From Mactra quadrangularis (Eukaryota > Mollusca > Bivalvia > Venerida > Mactridae): a DNA stretch of 64,000 bases. Numbering within the stretch: position 1 is the stretch's first letter; each line of letters opens with the position of its first letter. Positions 1 through 10,082 of the stretch are shown one piece after another. The stretch covers positions 13,651,167 to 13,715,166 of the forward strand of contig CM046295.1 of assembly GCA_025267735.1 (NCBI GenBank). The letters run 5' to 3'. A program made the position numbers and the translations under genes. The notes below the pieces were generated by a model that was not told the origin of the DNA, ran no database searches, and was given only the letters and a program-made list of their open reading frames with translations.

Positions 1-1135
1 GGGGAGTACGTACAATTCATCATATAACATCGAAATCCGAGTGATATTCAAGTTACCTGCTCAGTCGGCATCTTTATCACTTCTATATCAATTGTTACAC
101 ACGATTTAAATCAATTTTCATACGAAATGGCTGAGATATACAAGATACAAGTCCGCTGCATGTCGTTTACCTTACACTGTTATGTTTACATTTTCTGTTT
201 CTTGCCCTTACCGGAAGTTGGAGCTGATTGGCCATGGCGGCCAACAGTTATCCAATACAGTGCGCGGTCTACATATATTCTACGTCTATGGGAAAAGTAT
301 TTACAAACTCTCCGCAGCGGTTATTTCCCTTTATTAAATATTTTTTTCCTTTGTTTCTTTCTTGAGTATTATATGTTTGCAAAAAACAGGCCCGGTTTAC
401 CGGGGGAGGGCACAGGGGGCACGTGCCCCCACCTGGCCCCACGCATATCGACACTTATACAAAGAAAAGGGCACAAAATCGGCACTATCAAGAAATATTA
501 GCTTGACTTTCAGATTAGTTTGACGACAATTAAGTTTATTCGTCAGATCTATTAAATAGATAATGATCTAAATTTATATATTCAAGCATCTCAAGATCAT
601 ATCCTGATCAGGCCTTATCAAGCGTTCAAATCAAAGATAATGCAAGAGTATGGTCCGTATTCTCAAACACATAGAAAACCGTATCTATGAATCTGATCTA
701 TATCACACTGACCGTCACCAATTAAATTACCATGGTAACTAGCATATGAGGCATAATTTTGGGTTTAGTGCACTCAGTTATATTGTTTACTTATGGAAGA
801 CAGCAAGGTTTTTCTTAGCAATTTAGACGGAGAAAAGACGAGGACTGTCGAGTTCATTTTTACGTCGCTTTTATTAACCTCGTACTTGTTAATTTTGAAA
901 ACAAACGTGATTGTTTGGTGCATTTTAATAAAGGTTTTAACATTCGAAATAACTCTTGGAGAGTGACCGAACTTACAAGATGTAATTTTTCGAAAAATTA
1001 AGACTAGTCAGTCAACGTTTTTAACTGTAAGAAATGTAATTCTTTCATTAAATGCTACGTTCATAGGTTTGTGTTTTGTTGATTTTAAATCGTTTAAATC
1101 ATTGATTTTATTCTAATCTATTGGAGTTTCAAATA
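1..1135. other. Intergenic sequence, no gene recognised
   Basis: AT-rich sequence without a convincing exon. It contains a perfect 16-bp palindrome GGGGGCACGTGCCCCC at 415-430 inside a GC-rich patch (about 389-445) that looks like the edge of a repeat, and an RFX/X-box-like palindrome ATTACCATGGTAAC at 726-739. A 57-codon open frame starts at an ATG at 793 but resembles nothing I know. Confidence 0.5.
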
Positions 1136-1781
1136 CAGTCAAACCTGCCTTAGCGACCCTCTGTATAATGTGACTATCTGTCAATTGCGACCTAATTTGG
1201 TGTCTCCCGTGACATTTTCCTATATATTAAACCTGCATATTACAATCCTCTGTCTAATGTGACAAGTGACCTATGAAATTGAGGCTGAAAATGCATCCGA
1301 CTCTGTGTATTAGGACCGTGTCAAGGGAGAGGAGAGAGCCAAGTTCCTGTTTCAACAACATCGGAAGCAATAGACTTGGCATCCAAACTTAAATTATATT
1401 CCCAACATACAGGAAATGTTGAACTAATGGATTTAGCCGCAAGTATGAGTGACAAATTTGTAGAACTGTCGTTAATGAAACGCAAACAGACAAAAATTAG
1501 TGACTTTTTCTCAAGCAGGACCTCCTGAGTGCCACAAAAACTTGATAAAGACTTGTTTTCTTAGGGAAACATTTATTTTATAGATTTTATAGGTTTTATA
1601 GATTTTAAAGATTTTAAACATTAACCGTTGTGTTGGATACATTGTACTTCTGAATAGCTTGTTAAATAAATAGTGTACCCAAAACTTGAGTTGTATTTGT
1701 ACCCTCCGTATTGTGACCCTCTGTCTAATGTGACTTTTTTGGCTAACTCCGAGTGAAGGTCACAATACACAGGTTTGACTG
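1136..1781 (+). mobile_element. Internally deleted Tigger/pogo-type DNA transposon
   Basis: The ends are inverted copies of CAGTCAAACCTG (1136-1147 and 1770-1781), flanked on both sides by TA (1134-1135 and 1782-1783), the target duplication expected of the Tc1/mariner-pogo superfamily. Inner copies of the subterminal motif 'ccctctg..taatgtgac' recur near both ends. Only the C-terminal part of a transposase remains inside (see 1325-1528), so the copy is non-autonomous. A solo CAGTCAAACCTG end also lies at 3082-3093. Confidence 0.85.
1325..1528 (+). pseudogene. Tigger/pogo transposase, C-terminal remnant with PIP box
   Basis: The frame ending at the TGA at 1526-1528 encodes about 65 residues that read like the C-terminus of Tigger/CENP-B-type transposases, including EAIDLASKLKLY and a terminal KRKQTKISDFF. 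The last motif fits the PCNA-interacting PIP box (Q-x-x-I-x-x-F-F), known from pogo transposase. The DDE nuclease and the CENP-B-type DNA-binding domain are missing and a stop lies upstream at 1286, so this is a relic. Domain assignment is from family knowledge. Confidence 0.75.
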
Positions 1782-2139
1782 TACAATGTACTTGCATTTC
1801 TTACGATATGAAATAAAATCAACTCACAAAAATTTGCCAGTTCAATTTTTGTTAAATTCGAGCCCTGGTGCATGGCATTTTCGTAATACTTAATACAATA
1901 TGTTGACAAGTTGTTTTTTTTTCAATTTCTGAACAACATGCTGTAATAATCTAATATTTACACATATACATTGTACATTATTTGTGATAATATTGTATCA
2001 AATAAAAAAGTTTGAATGGATAATCTAAAAAAATGTTAGTCTTAAGTTTCAAGGAACCGTGATAAAATAACGACAAGAAGTCCAAGAAGTATAATTTGAA
2101 CGAGACAGGTACACTGGATGATGATATTAGGTGCCAAAA

Positions 2140-2653
2140 TCAGCCCCTTTGTATAGTACCATTATACTTAAAACATGTTATTAAGTCTTCATCTATTCTA
2201 GATGCATTAGGTTCAACTGGCAATTCTTGGCAAATGCCCTCATCAGTGTCATCCTCGATCCCATCAAAGCATTCAAAGTCATTTCCCCCATCATTAACTA
2301 TCATGTCAGCCGCGGCCGTGGCGTAGTGGTTAGCATGTCTGACTTCGAATCCGGAGATCGCGGGTTCGAATCCCAGTCGCAGAAGGTCATACCCTACATA
2401 TGAGTTGTTGGCCTCGTGGTTGGGTAAGTTAGTTCTGGTGATAGATAAGTGTCCAAGAAACCTATAGTAGGAAGAGCTGGCCGTCGTGTACCCTTGTATA
2501 TGACCTCTATATGTGTTGAATGCGACGTTAAAAAAAACAAAAACAAAAACAAACAAACAAACTATCATGTCATGCAGTTTTGCACATAATACGAATATTT
2601 GTGCTGCTCTCTCGGGGGAACATTGCAAATAACCACCTGTATTATGTAGGCAT
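2140..2653 (-). pseudogene. HARBI1-like last exon carrying an in-frame SINE
   Basis: The exon begins after an acceptor CAG (2654-2656) and continues the frame from the previous exon as CLHNTGGYLQCSPERAA, matching the HARBI1 stretch before its 'LHN' motif. The SINE at 2309-2559 plus one target-site copy adds 264 bp, exactly 88 codons, and contains no stop in this frame. Transposase sequence resumes after it (DMIV is repeated on both sides) and ends at the stop at 2140. The exon therefore reads through as 162 codons from an internal ATG. Confidence 0.8.
2309..2559 (+). mobile_element. Full-length tRNA-derived SINE (family 1)
   Basis: The head has pol III A-box (TGGCGTAGTGG) and B-box (GGTTCGAATCC) motifs, followed by a unique body and an A-rich (aaaac)n tail. 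A 13-bp target duplication AACTATCATGTCA flanks it at 2296-2308 and 2560-2572. Truncated minus-strand relatives lie at 15058-15253 and 33991-34185. The 3' end '..gtgttgaatgcgacgttaaa' resembles that of the family-2 SINE at 48035, which suggests a shared LINE partner. Confidence 0.9.
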
Positions 2654-2918
2654 CTGAAATGAAAGAAAGAATAATCAAATATTGAGAAATTGTAAATAAT
2701 ATCTAGTCATCCAAATGCATGAACTTCTTAATATTGACTTTAAACTGCTTTGTATACTGAAATGTACAAGTTTGATAATATTATCTTATGAGGTAGTTAC
2801 TCGTGAGTATTACTTGATATTTCTATGTCAACGGTGGTAGTAAATTAACCTAGTCACTTAATCATGGCCATTGCATAGGTTTTTTAAAAGGGAGTATTCT
2901 GTTAAACCATGTCCATAC

Positions 2919-3008
2919 CTAATGCGAGATTTTAATACTCCGAATGTTCTTTCTACAATGATTCTTGTACTGCTATGTGCACGATTGTAAGCAAGCCCTT
3001 GGCTCAAT
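2919..3008 (-). pseudogene. HARBI1-like exon with catalytic Glu
   Basis: The segment lies between acceptor ...ATTTAG (3009-3014) and donor AG|GTATGG (2918 downward). It reads LSQGLAYNRAHSSTR, then IIVERTFGVLKSR, the 'YNxxH...VIExxFG.LK' block that carries the third catalytic residue of DDE_4 transposases. Removing the intron joins SRIR to CLHNTGG in frame. Confidence 0.85.
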
Positions 3009-3081
3009 CTAAATTACAAATATAAACAGAAAGTTCATAAAATTGAAATAATGTATATGAAAGATTATATCTATTAAAATA

Positions 3082-3093
3082 CAGTCAAACCTG
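3082..3093 (+). repeat. Solo Tigger-type terminal repeat
   Basis: CAGTCAAACCTG, identical to the ends of the element at 1136-1781, lies in an intron of the HARBI1-like gene. No partner end is visible nearby. Confidence 0.5.
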
Positions 3094-3469
3094 TGTCGAT
3101 GGTCTCAATAAAAGTCATCAGTTTAGATAGGGTATATTGTAAAATCAAATTCGCTAATTTTGTATACATTACTAGCTTGTGATATAGGCCATTTGTGCAT
3201 TAAGACCTTTTTCAATTGTCAAGTGTATTCAGAAACTGAGTTAATGCTTATCTGATCATTTTTTTTTTAAAAAAAAAACGCCTTGTGATACAGATCTACT
3301 TTTCACAATAATGTGTGGAGTTACATATCATACCGATAAGTAATCTGGAAGCACAACATTTTGCCTATAAAATAAACCAAGGGCAATAACTGTTGAAGAG
3401 GTTAACCAGAAATTAATGTATGTATTGCGCATCTACTTTTCAGAAAAATCACAGACAGGCTAATAATTC

Positions 3470-3631
3470 ATGCTTAAAATAGGAGTCAACAAATAAGGCT
3501 TCAGAGCATACCCTGAATCTCCTACTAGCCAACCTCTGTCACGATGTTGTAACCACTGTTTTAGATGACGGTTTTCAAATATACCATTGTCATGCGTAGA
3601 CCCTGGCCATTGAACAACAACATCTGTAAAT
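3470..3631 (-). pseudogene. HARBI1-like exon with second catalytic Asp
   Basis: The acceptor TTACAG precedes base 3631 and the exon continues the frame of the previous one as (NM)RFTDVVVQWPGSTHDNGIF, then GWLVGDSGYALKPYLLTPIL. Both are diagnostic HARBI1/DDE_4 blocks (WPGSxxDxxIF; GDSGYxL). The 3' edge is uncertain: an in-frame TAG sits at 3460-3462 and no donor of the right phase is obvious before it. Confidence 0.8.
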
Positions 3632-3726
3632 CTGTAATTCAACAGTACAATACAATTTAAAGATATAATCACAAAACAAATATGTACTACTCTAATTCAT
3701 TATTCATTACTGACTGGTGTTTATTT

Positions 3727-3960
3727 GTGTTGTGGTTGTTATAGGCGTTTTACGCCACTTTCAGCAGTATTTCAGTCATATTGCGGCTGTCAGTCAGCCT
3801 ACTCACTTTTCTTGGAGAGCCTCGGATCTCTGTGACCCATCTGTAAACCATTAATAAGGGCTTACCTTAGCTAGTGACAATTGCCCTATATGTAGGAAAC
3901 AGTGGCAGGAGAGAAAATGACTGTAGAAATAAGATCATTGATCAAAAGGTCTATGACTCC
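3727..3960 (+). repeat. Possible molluscan SINE-like conserved segment
   Basis: The stretch around 'ggcgttttacgccactttcagcagtatttcag' (written in part only) resembles a domain that, from memory, recurs in many molluscan SINE-like repeats. No tRNA head, tail or target duplication was identified. It lies in an intron of the HARBI1-like gene. Confidence 0.35.
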
Positions 3961-4116
3961 GTTAATAGGTAAATGCTCAAGTAATTAATAAAGTGAGTAG
4001 TAATGAGAAATGTTAAGATACATTTTTTAATAAGTCAGTCCATCTGAAATGCATGCTTTGCTTTTCAAAACAAATAGAATAAAATCGTGCTTCCATGAAA
4101 TCTATTTCGATTGTAC

Positions 4117-4348
4117 CTCATGTTAGCATCCACAACTGCTTGCACATTGATTGCGTGGTACCCTTTTCTACATATGTAAATATCCTCACGTTCCCTTGCC
4201 GATATTATTGGAATGAGGGTTCCATCTACTGCACCAATAGTATTTGGAATTCTAGCTACCTGGTAAAAAGGCGTTTAGCCTTCAACAAGTCATCATCATT
4301 TGTTGGGAATGCAATGTTATTTAATCTATTGTTTAAGGCAGTGACTAC
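4117..4348 (-). pseudogene. HARBI1-like exon with first catalytic Asp
   Basis: The exon follows acceptor TTTCAG and opens in phase 0 as VVTALNNRLNNIAFP. After a one-base frameshift at the A-run 4265-4269 it reads VARIPNTIGAVDGTLIPI and then YICRKGYHAINVQAVVDANM, the HARBI1 'PGVIGxVDGTHI...NRKGxHSxN' signature. It ends ATGAG|GTACAA in phase 2, which fits the next exon. Adding one T to the run would restore the frame. Confidence 0.85.
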
Positions 4349-5252
4349 CTGAAAGACAATTTTCAAACAATGTAATTTGAAAATAACAGTCATGTTAGTA
4401 AATGATATGTATGTGAGTCCTTGATTTATCTCATGCATGATAGTTAAAGGTATGAAAATGTCTAGAATCCATGTCACGCATTACTTCTTGGCCATTTTTT
4501 TTCCACAAAAATATTTTCATTTCCTCGCTCGCTCATAAAAATTGGTCCAAACCGCTATGTAAAGCAACAGAATTAAGAATTTTAGATTTAGTTTTCTTCG
4601 CTCACCTCATAAATTTTCCAGAAAAATCCACAGAACAAATAATAAATTTGTTGTGGCCTTAACAATAAAAATGTTCAAATTAAGTTATTGAATGATATGG
4701 GCATTGTAATACCATGATTAGAAGAACTAAGATCAATTTTCTAATGTTTTTCGCTTTTTTAGATTTTTTAATTATACTAAGGTATACAATCCCTAACCGG
4801 AAAATTTGTCCAAAGGCTAATAGAAATTTCTAAAATCAATTGTAATTATTTATACATTGTATTTCAAAGGCTTTTACCATTCTTTTTTTTAATTGCATGC
4901 TTTGATGGATTATAATATCCTATTTTATAAGCAAGTACCATACTTTTGGAGGTCGGGTTTTTGATTGAGAGTGGCATTAGGGATTTTATACCTTAAATAT
5001 TGTTATATATGAAAAATTAATGAGTGTATGGTTTTTGTAGGTCAAATGGAGATAATTACTCACTCCTATTGAATGTTTTTCACTCATTATTATGAAACAG
5101 AATGCTGTTATATAATACCAAAATCCAATATAAAATATGTTCTGCAATCATTCATAGTGAATTTTCATATATATTGATTACAATGTACTGTAAACTGATA
5201 TAACATGCTCATCACTGATGTATATTGTATACCATTATGTTGTTAATAATAG

Positions 5253-5439
5253 AGTTAAGAAATAACTTACAGTTGTCTATATTTTGTTGTCTAATAAAAC
5301 ATAGGCACGAGTTGTGATGCGCGTATGATTAAATCACGAGTGCTTTAGCACGAGTCATTTAATTAGCGCATCGAACGAGTGCCTATGTTTTATTAGACAA
5401 CAAAATATAGACAATTGAAAGTTATTTCGATTCTAACAT
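5253..5439. mobile_element. Fold-back MITE (palindrome)
   Basis: The arms are nearly perfect inverted copies: 'gtctatattttgttgtctaa' at about 5273 and its reverse complement ending near 5416, meeting around 'gagtgctttagcacgag' at about 5340-5355. The sequence can fold into one long hairpin. Its right flank 'gattctaacatcgcaaa' resembles sequence at 51,838-51,855, so the family may recur there. Confidence 0.7.
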
Positions 5440-5758
5440 CGCAAAATGCATCACGTGGGGAGTAAAATTATAACAGCCGTCACGAGATATATTTTGTTGA
5501 ATAATAAAGCATAGATGACGTCACATTAAATAAAGAGTGAAAGCGCACGTGCCTATGTTAGAATAATAAATAATTACAAAAAAAGATTAAAATGAGAAAA
5601 TACACAGTTAAGTAGCAGAATAGACAACGGTGCAACCAATCGCCATAAGTAGTATTGTTAAAAATGTCTTGAATGTGGAAACAAAATGTATTTGATAGTG
5701 TGCAAAGGCAAGTTACTTGGAACCCCTAATAATTATATGGATCCACTGAAACACTCAC

Positions 5759-5845
5759 CTGGCAAATACTTTTACAAACACTGTTCTTTGAAACGCCATG
5801 GGTGAGTCCATCTTCTCTGTAGAATTCACTTTTTGCCAAGTATTG
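5759..5845 (-). pseudogene. HARBI1-like upstream exon
   Basis: The segment reads LLITLQYLAKSEFYREDG, then LTHGVSKNSVCKSICQ, and ends CAG|GTGAGT. It resembles the HARBI1 helix-turn-helix block 'LAALxFLATGSFQ...G.SQ.S.S..V' and joins in phase 0 to the exon at 4348. The 5' edge is approximate because no good acceptor is visible, and the start-codon exon was not found. Confidence 0.7.
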
Positions 5846-5915
5846 TAATGTAATAAGTAGGTGAAAACAATACATGACATGATATACTATCAGTCAATAT
5901 GTAACCAGCCCTGCG

Positions 5916-6230
5916 TTCAGTTACCGCGAACGTTACAAAACGTTCCGTAACGATACATTTGGAACTCCTCGGCCATTCGTTGCGATTAATCTCATATATT
6001 TAGACGGACATATTTAGACGCTATTTTGAAACTACCGGTGTTGAAGTAAACAAATATATGATCGTTTAGCCATTGAGTGATGTTTTGTTTATAGTCCGTA
6101 AATTTTGAAACATCACTCATCGCCTTAACGATCGCCTATTTGTGTATTAGATTAGATTATTCGCAGCGAATGGCCGAGGAGTTCCGAATGTATCGTTATG
6201 TAACGTTCTGTAACGGTTAGTGTAATTGAA
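5916..6230. mobile_element. Fold-back MITE with about 55-bp terminal inverted repeats
   Basis: The left end (gttcagttacc...aacgatacatttggaactcctcggccattcg) is repeated inverted at the right end (cgaatggccgaggagttccg...taacggttag...gaac). A second inverted pair (gtttagccattgagtgatg / catcactcatcgcctta) lies in the middle, so the whole element folds. There is no coding capacity. Confidence 0.75.
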
Positions 6231-6717
6231 CACGCTACAGTTTGCTCTGAAATAGTATGGCTCACTTTTGAGACACAAACTGTCAATGTGCATGTACCAT
6301 GATCACATGGATACTTTTTATTAGACAAAATCAGTGCTTTTATTAAGTGAAGAAAACAAAATAACCTGCATCATCTATTGTTTGGTAAATGTTCAATATT
6401 AAGTAACAGTGACATTAATGTTTCACAGACTCCATTTTAAAGATTCATACTTGTTACATTTTAAGAATGCTACGTTAATCCATGTGTTAATGCTCCCCCA
6501 AATAATACAGCACCATTCGGAACACCTCGACCTTTCATGAATGAATAATCTCTGAAGGATTTGTGAGGAGTCTACCCTGGAAGCTTGAGTTCTTAATACC
6601 TACGCGAGGCAAAGGACGTACATGTAACGGTTAGGCAAAATGGGTCTTGGAGTTTACACACAGATCTTTTTCAAAACATATTTCTATGTAATATATTGAA
6701 CCATCAATATCATATAT

Positions 6718-6837
6718 ATCACTCATCGCCTAAACGATCGTGAATTTGGTTTCTTCCGATGGACCGGTAGTTTAAAAAACTGACGCCTAAATATGTCCGA
6801 GGTTATTCGTAGGCAATAGCCGAGGAGTTCCGAATGG
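6718..6837 (-). mobile_element. Half copy of the 5916-6230 MITE family
   Basis: It shares the inner 'cactcatcgcctaaacgatcg', 'cctaaatatgtccg' and terminal 'gccgaggagttccgaatg' segments with the element at 5916-6230, but lacks the other half. Confidence 0.65.
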
Positions 6838-7308
6838 CACGTGTGAAAGAAATAATTTTCCTTTTTATTGCATCTATAGAGAAAAGGTTTCTTTGACTTG
6901 TTCAAAGGTCACAGTCTTCAAATCGTTACCGTACACACAAAAACGACCAGATAGTCAATATTTTATCACTGCCTGTTCAAGAAAGGATTGTATTGTATGT
7001 ATATATAACACTTTTTTATTTGAAGAACTACAATTAATGAAATTGTCAAAAATAGCCCATTTGTGCATATAGACTGATGGCGTCATAACATGTATGGGAC
7101 ATTGTTACATGTACGTACTAGGTTTGTGCATGAATTATGATGTCATCACGTTCATGAATACATCAAAAGAACATAATACATTGTATATAAATGTATGTAT
7201 GCGACGTATGGGCAATTATTCATGTGATTTGAAGATATCATATCAAGCCTCATTCTGGTAACAGCCTCGTTTTGAAAAGGTTTTGTCACCCATTTTGAAA
7301 AATTCAAA

Positions 7309-7464
7309 GGGTCAGTACAAAACTAGACTAAAAATAGCATGGATTATCTACCCCTTACTGTACAAACAGTGGTACTATTGAGTAAACGTCGGGAACCAGG
7401 CTAGAAAAGTAGTCTACAACCATCTTTATTTGCTTTCGTAGTTAGATTAGTTTTGTACTGACCC
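7309..7464. mobile_element. Short MITE with about 23-bp inverted ends
   Basis: GGGTCAGTACAAAACTAGAC at the left is matched by an inverted copy ending GTTTTGTACTGACCC at 7464. The 156-bp element has no coding capacity, and the flanks do not show a clear target duplication. Confidence 0.65.
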
Positions 7465-7639
7465 ATCGAATTGCATTCTGTTAGCGGAATAAAAGCATCA
7501 CTGTTTTGAAAAAATACCGCAAAACAAATAATAACTTTAAAACAATTTATTTGTGTTATAAAATTCAAACTTACGGTATATACAAGTCAATATCAAAAAC
7601 ACACATAGTATTACACACAAAGTACACAAAAATAATAGT

Positions 7640-7742
7640 TTTGTCAGTGTAACCCGATAAAAATCCGTGGTTTAAATTGAGATTCGAACCCACGACCTCT
7701 CCAGTCGTAAGCGGACACTCTACCATTTCGCCATAAAAGCTA
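7640..7742 (-). mobile_element. tRNA-derived SINE head (family 3), degenerate
   Basis: On the minus strand, A-box-like TGGCGAAATGGTAGAG and B-box GGTTCGAATC lie at tRNA-like spacing. The T-stem and acceptor stem do not pair, so this is not a functional tRNA. The sequence that follows (aaccacggatttttatcggg) recurs in altered form at 12,441-12,506, which marks a repeat family. Confidence 0.6.
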
Positions 7743-8590
7743 GCTTGGAGGCAAGGGATTACAAGTGCCGTATTATACCTCTACTACATTTGTAAAATGC
7801 TTGCAAACACACTGCCGCGTTTTACATTTACATAAATATAGCCTTTTTATGAAAGTCGAGAAAAATCTAAACAATATATTCCATGTAAACAATGTCTCAT
7901 GTTGCCCTTCACGAGCTACATTTGTATAATGGAACGATTTTTGTTCCATAACAATCTTTGCCTACCAGTAAGCGACATACAAATTACAATTAAGAGTTTA
8001 TTCCCGTCAAAAAGCTTGCTTATTCTTATAGTAATAATTAAACTTATTCACACACAGGTCAAACTTTTGCAACCTAAATTTGAAGTTTACATAGTTTATT
8101 GTATTCATACGCATTTTGCAATTTAATGCTGCAGCACTAACTGAACGCACGTTTCAGTGTTCATAAATTTTAGCAGTTTTGAATAGCCGTTGACATACAC
8201 TGCTTAAGGTCTATCTGAACAAAACAAAAAACTGAACAAAATATTTGTTTCACTTTGTTTCTACACACGCAGCCAAAGTGTCTCTTTCTTTGATGACCTT
8301 TCCGGAACTACTTTTAGCCAATTGGCGAGTACATGTTTTATCCAGCTTACAAAATCAGTTTACAATGTATTTTTTTCACATCTTTCACTCACAATGTAAT
8401 ATTAATATTTTACGACCATTTTGGTCGAACTTCTTTTTTTTCTATCAATCCGTCGTCATCTGTAATGTTTGTAATATTACTACGCCATATGTGAGCCCAT
8501 TATAACATTCAACTAAGTACGCATAATGGACTACATTATAACGCCGACTGTACAGAACTATTTTCTAAAATCAAATTAATCCGCCCAAAT
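7743..8590. other. Intergenic sequence, no gene recognised
   Basis: AT-rich DNA downstream of the Lustrin-like gene. The open frames at 7899-8126 and 8245-8505 are low-complexity and resemble no family I know. Confidence 0.5.
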
Positions 8591-8611
8591 TCCACAATTG
8601 TAGCACATGTT

Positions 8612-8617
8612 TTTATT
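8612..8617 (-). terminator. Probable polyadenylation signal of the Lustrin-like gene
   Basis: AATAAA on the minus strand, about 175 bp after the stop codon at 8790. It is the first such hexamer found downstream. Confidence 0.5.
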
Positions 8618-8789
8618 TAACCTTCTCAAATATCAGCATACTTCTAGGTCTATGTATATTTCCAAGAAATGTTCGCAATAAATACACTGACCATTTAACC
8701 AAATTAATACGCCCATTTTCACCAAGATTATAACGCACTATTTTCTTAAAATCCTTTCCAGAACTATTTTCTCGCACTACTTTCTTGAC

Positions 8790-8962
8790 CTACTTTCTTG
8801 GTTTACTAGGTTTTGGTGAAACAATGGGTTTACACACTCGACGGTCACATGAAGTCAGACAACAAATCATAAATGGTCCACAATCCATGTCCACGGTACA
8901 TTGATCAGGGTCTGGTGGGTTTGGACAGGGGTTCGCACTCAAGAAGTCAACTGGGCAAGCAG
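8790..8962 (-). CDS. Lustrin-like gene exon 8: WAP domain and stop
   Basis: After acceptor TTTCACAG the exon gives ACPVDFLSANPC, then QCTVDMDCGPFMICC and SCDRRVCKP. Eight cysteines in the four-disulfide-core order, with the central DxDC...CC, mark a whey acidic protein domain, a fold often found in protease inhibitors and at the C-terminus of Lustrin A. A short basic Lys/Pro tail (SPKPSKPRK) precedes the TAG. The residues upstream in the same frame are intron read-through, not protein. Confidence 0.88.
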
Positions 8963-10082
8963 CTGTGAAATAAACAGTAAAATATGAATGAGTACATAGG
9001 CCTAACAATGTGTATGTCTTAAACAACAGCCATATTTAATTGGATAGATTTGTTTATGTTTCATTGCATTTTTAGCAGCCAGAATTATATATGATGCGGT
9101 TATTGCAGCACTAACTTATTTCCTGTGAAGTTTAATCTTAATATATTAATTGCAATGATTCCAATATTCAGGGAGGTGTAACACATGTCCAAAATTATTT
9201 AAAATAGCTTTCCCTCGTCTCAACCAGCCGTTTCAGGTATTTTTGTAATTTCTTGATTTTGTCCTGTACGAAATGTACCCTATCATATTCGGTAACAAAT
9301 GATTATGCCATGTAATAGGCTATTTTAATATTATAAATATGATAAATGTGATTAATATCTGAAAATATAGGTTAAGATGAGCCGAAAATCCGCCATGGTT
9401 TTTCGGTTATGGTCACGTGTAACCCGTACATGATTTTGAACTCGTCTGTTCTATCAATAGCCTCAATCAAGGTTACAATGTCAAAGGTCGCTTAGATTCA
9501 AGAATTTGTAATGCTTGTTATCCGATCAAATGTATACAATTAAATATGTATTAAATGAAGAATATGTAATCGGCGTTTGCCCTTTGAAAATCAAAATTCA
9601 GGAGTTCATAGTTTTATTTTTACATCATTATAAACTGCGTGAAATAAATCATATGTACATGGTTTTTACCAAATTTCTTTACACTGTTCTCGTTATAATG
9701 TGATATGGGCAAACTTTGAATACATTTTTAGCTTTATTACTGTCTAGAACGTGAAACGGTGCCGATTTTCCGTGTCTCGGTGTAGTCACAACAAGATGGC
9801 GGACAGACGGACGGTTTTTTTTTGCATGATATTTTTAGAAATATTCGAGCCACAAAGCTTTGAATAGTTGCCTTTAATTTGTAAACATGTACACTATATG
9901 GAAGATGTACTTAACTGACAAAACACAAAGAATAAATGTGAGCTTCATGCCACTGAAGTTGACGAATGGCTGAATTAGACATTGTTGCAAAATCTGACAT
10001 ATTTTAGCTTGAACGAGAATTAAAGTTCATTGAAAACACGCACTGCCCGTCTACGTATTCTTAAATAACAAGCTATACTTAC
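8963..10082 (-). other. Intron 7 of the Lustrin-like gene
   Basis: No further cysteine-module exon was seen. The + strand holds AAGATGGCGGAC, a YY1-type core motif, near 9792; it may be chance. Confidence 0.6.

Larger units (their letters stand above)
2140..5845 (-). pseudogene. HARBI1-like PIF/Harbinger transposase gene, broken
   Basis: Five minus-strand coding segments (about 5845-5759, 4348-4117, 3631-about 3470, 3008-2919, 2653-2140) give in order the DDE_4 nuclease core of HARBI1-type proteins. The three acidic catalytic residues are all present: D in GAVDGT (codon 4224-4226), D in VGDSGYAL (3517-3519) and E in IIVERTFG (2951-2953). Most junctions are clean GT/AG introns that keep frame. 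Damage seen: a one-base deletion in an A-run at 4265-4269, an in-frame TAG at 3460-3462, no recognisable N-terminal DNA-binding exon, and a SINE inside the last exon. Whether it was a transposon copy or a host HARBI1-like gene cannot be told here; the A-run shift could also be a sequencing error. Confidence 0.8.

Noticed and set aside
793..966. A small gene starting MEDSKVFLSNLDG
   Set aside because: Only 57 codons, no splice or domain support; it could be an orphan first exon but nothing confirms it.
2309..2380. A tRNA gene
   Set aside because: A- and B-boxes are good, but the sequence continues into a SINE body with an A-rich tail and target duplications, so it is the SINE head.
7672..7742. 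A tRNA gene on the minus strand
   Set aside because: T-stem and acceptor stem do not pair and the downstream sequence is repeated elsewhere; treated as a SINE head.
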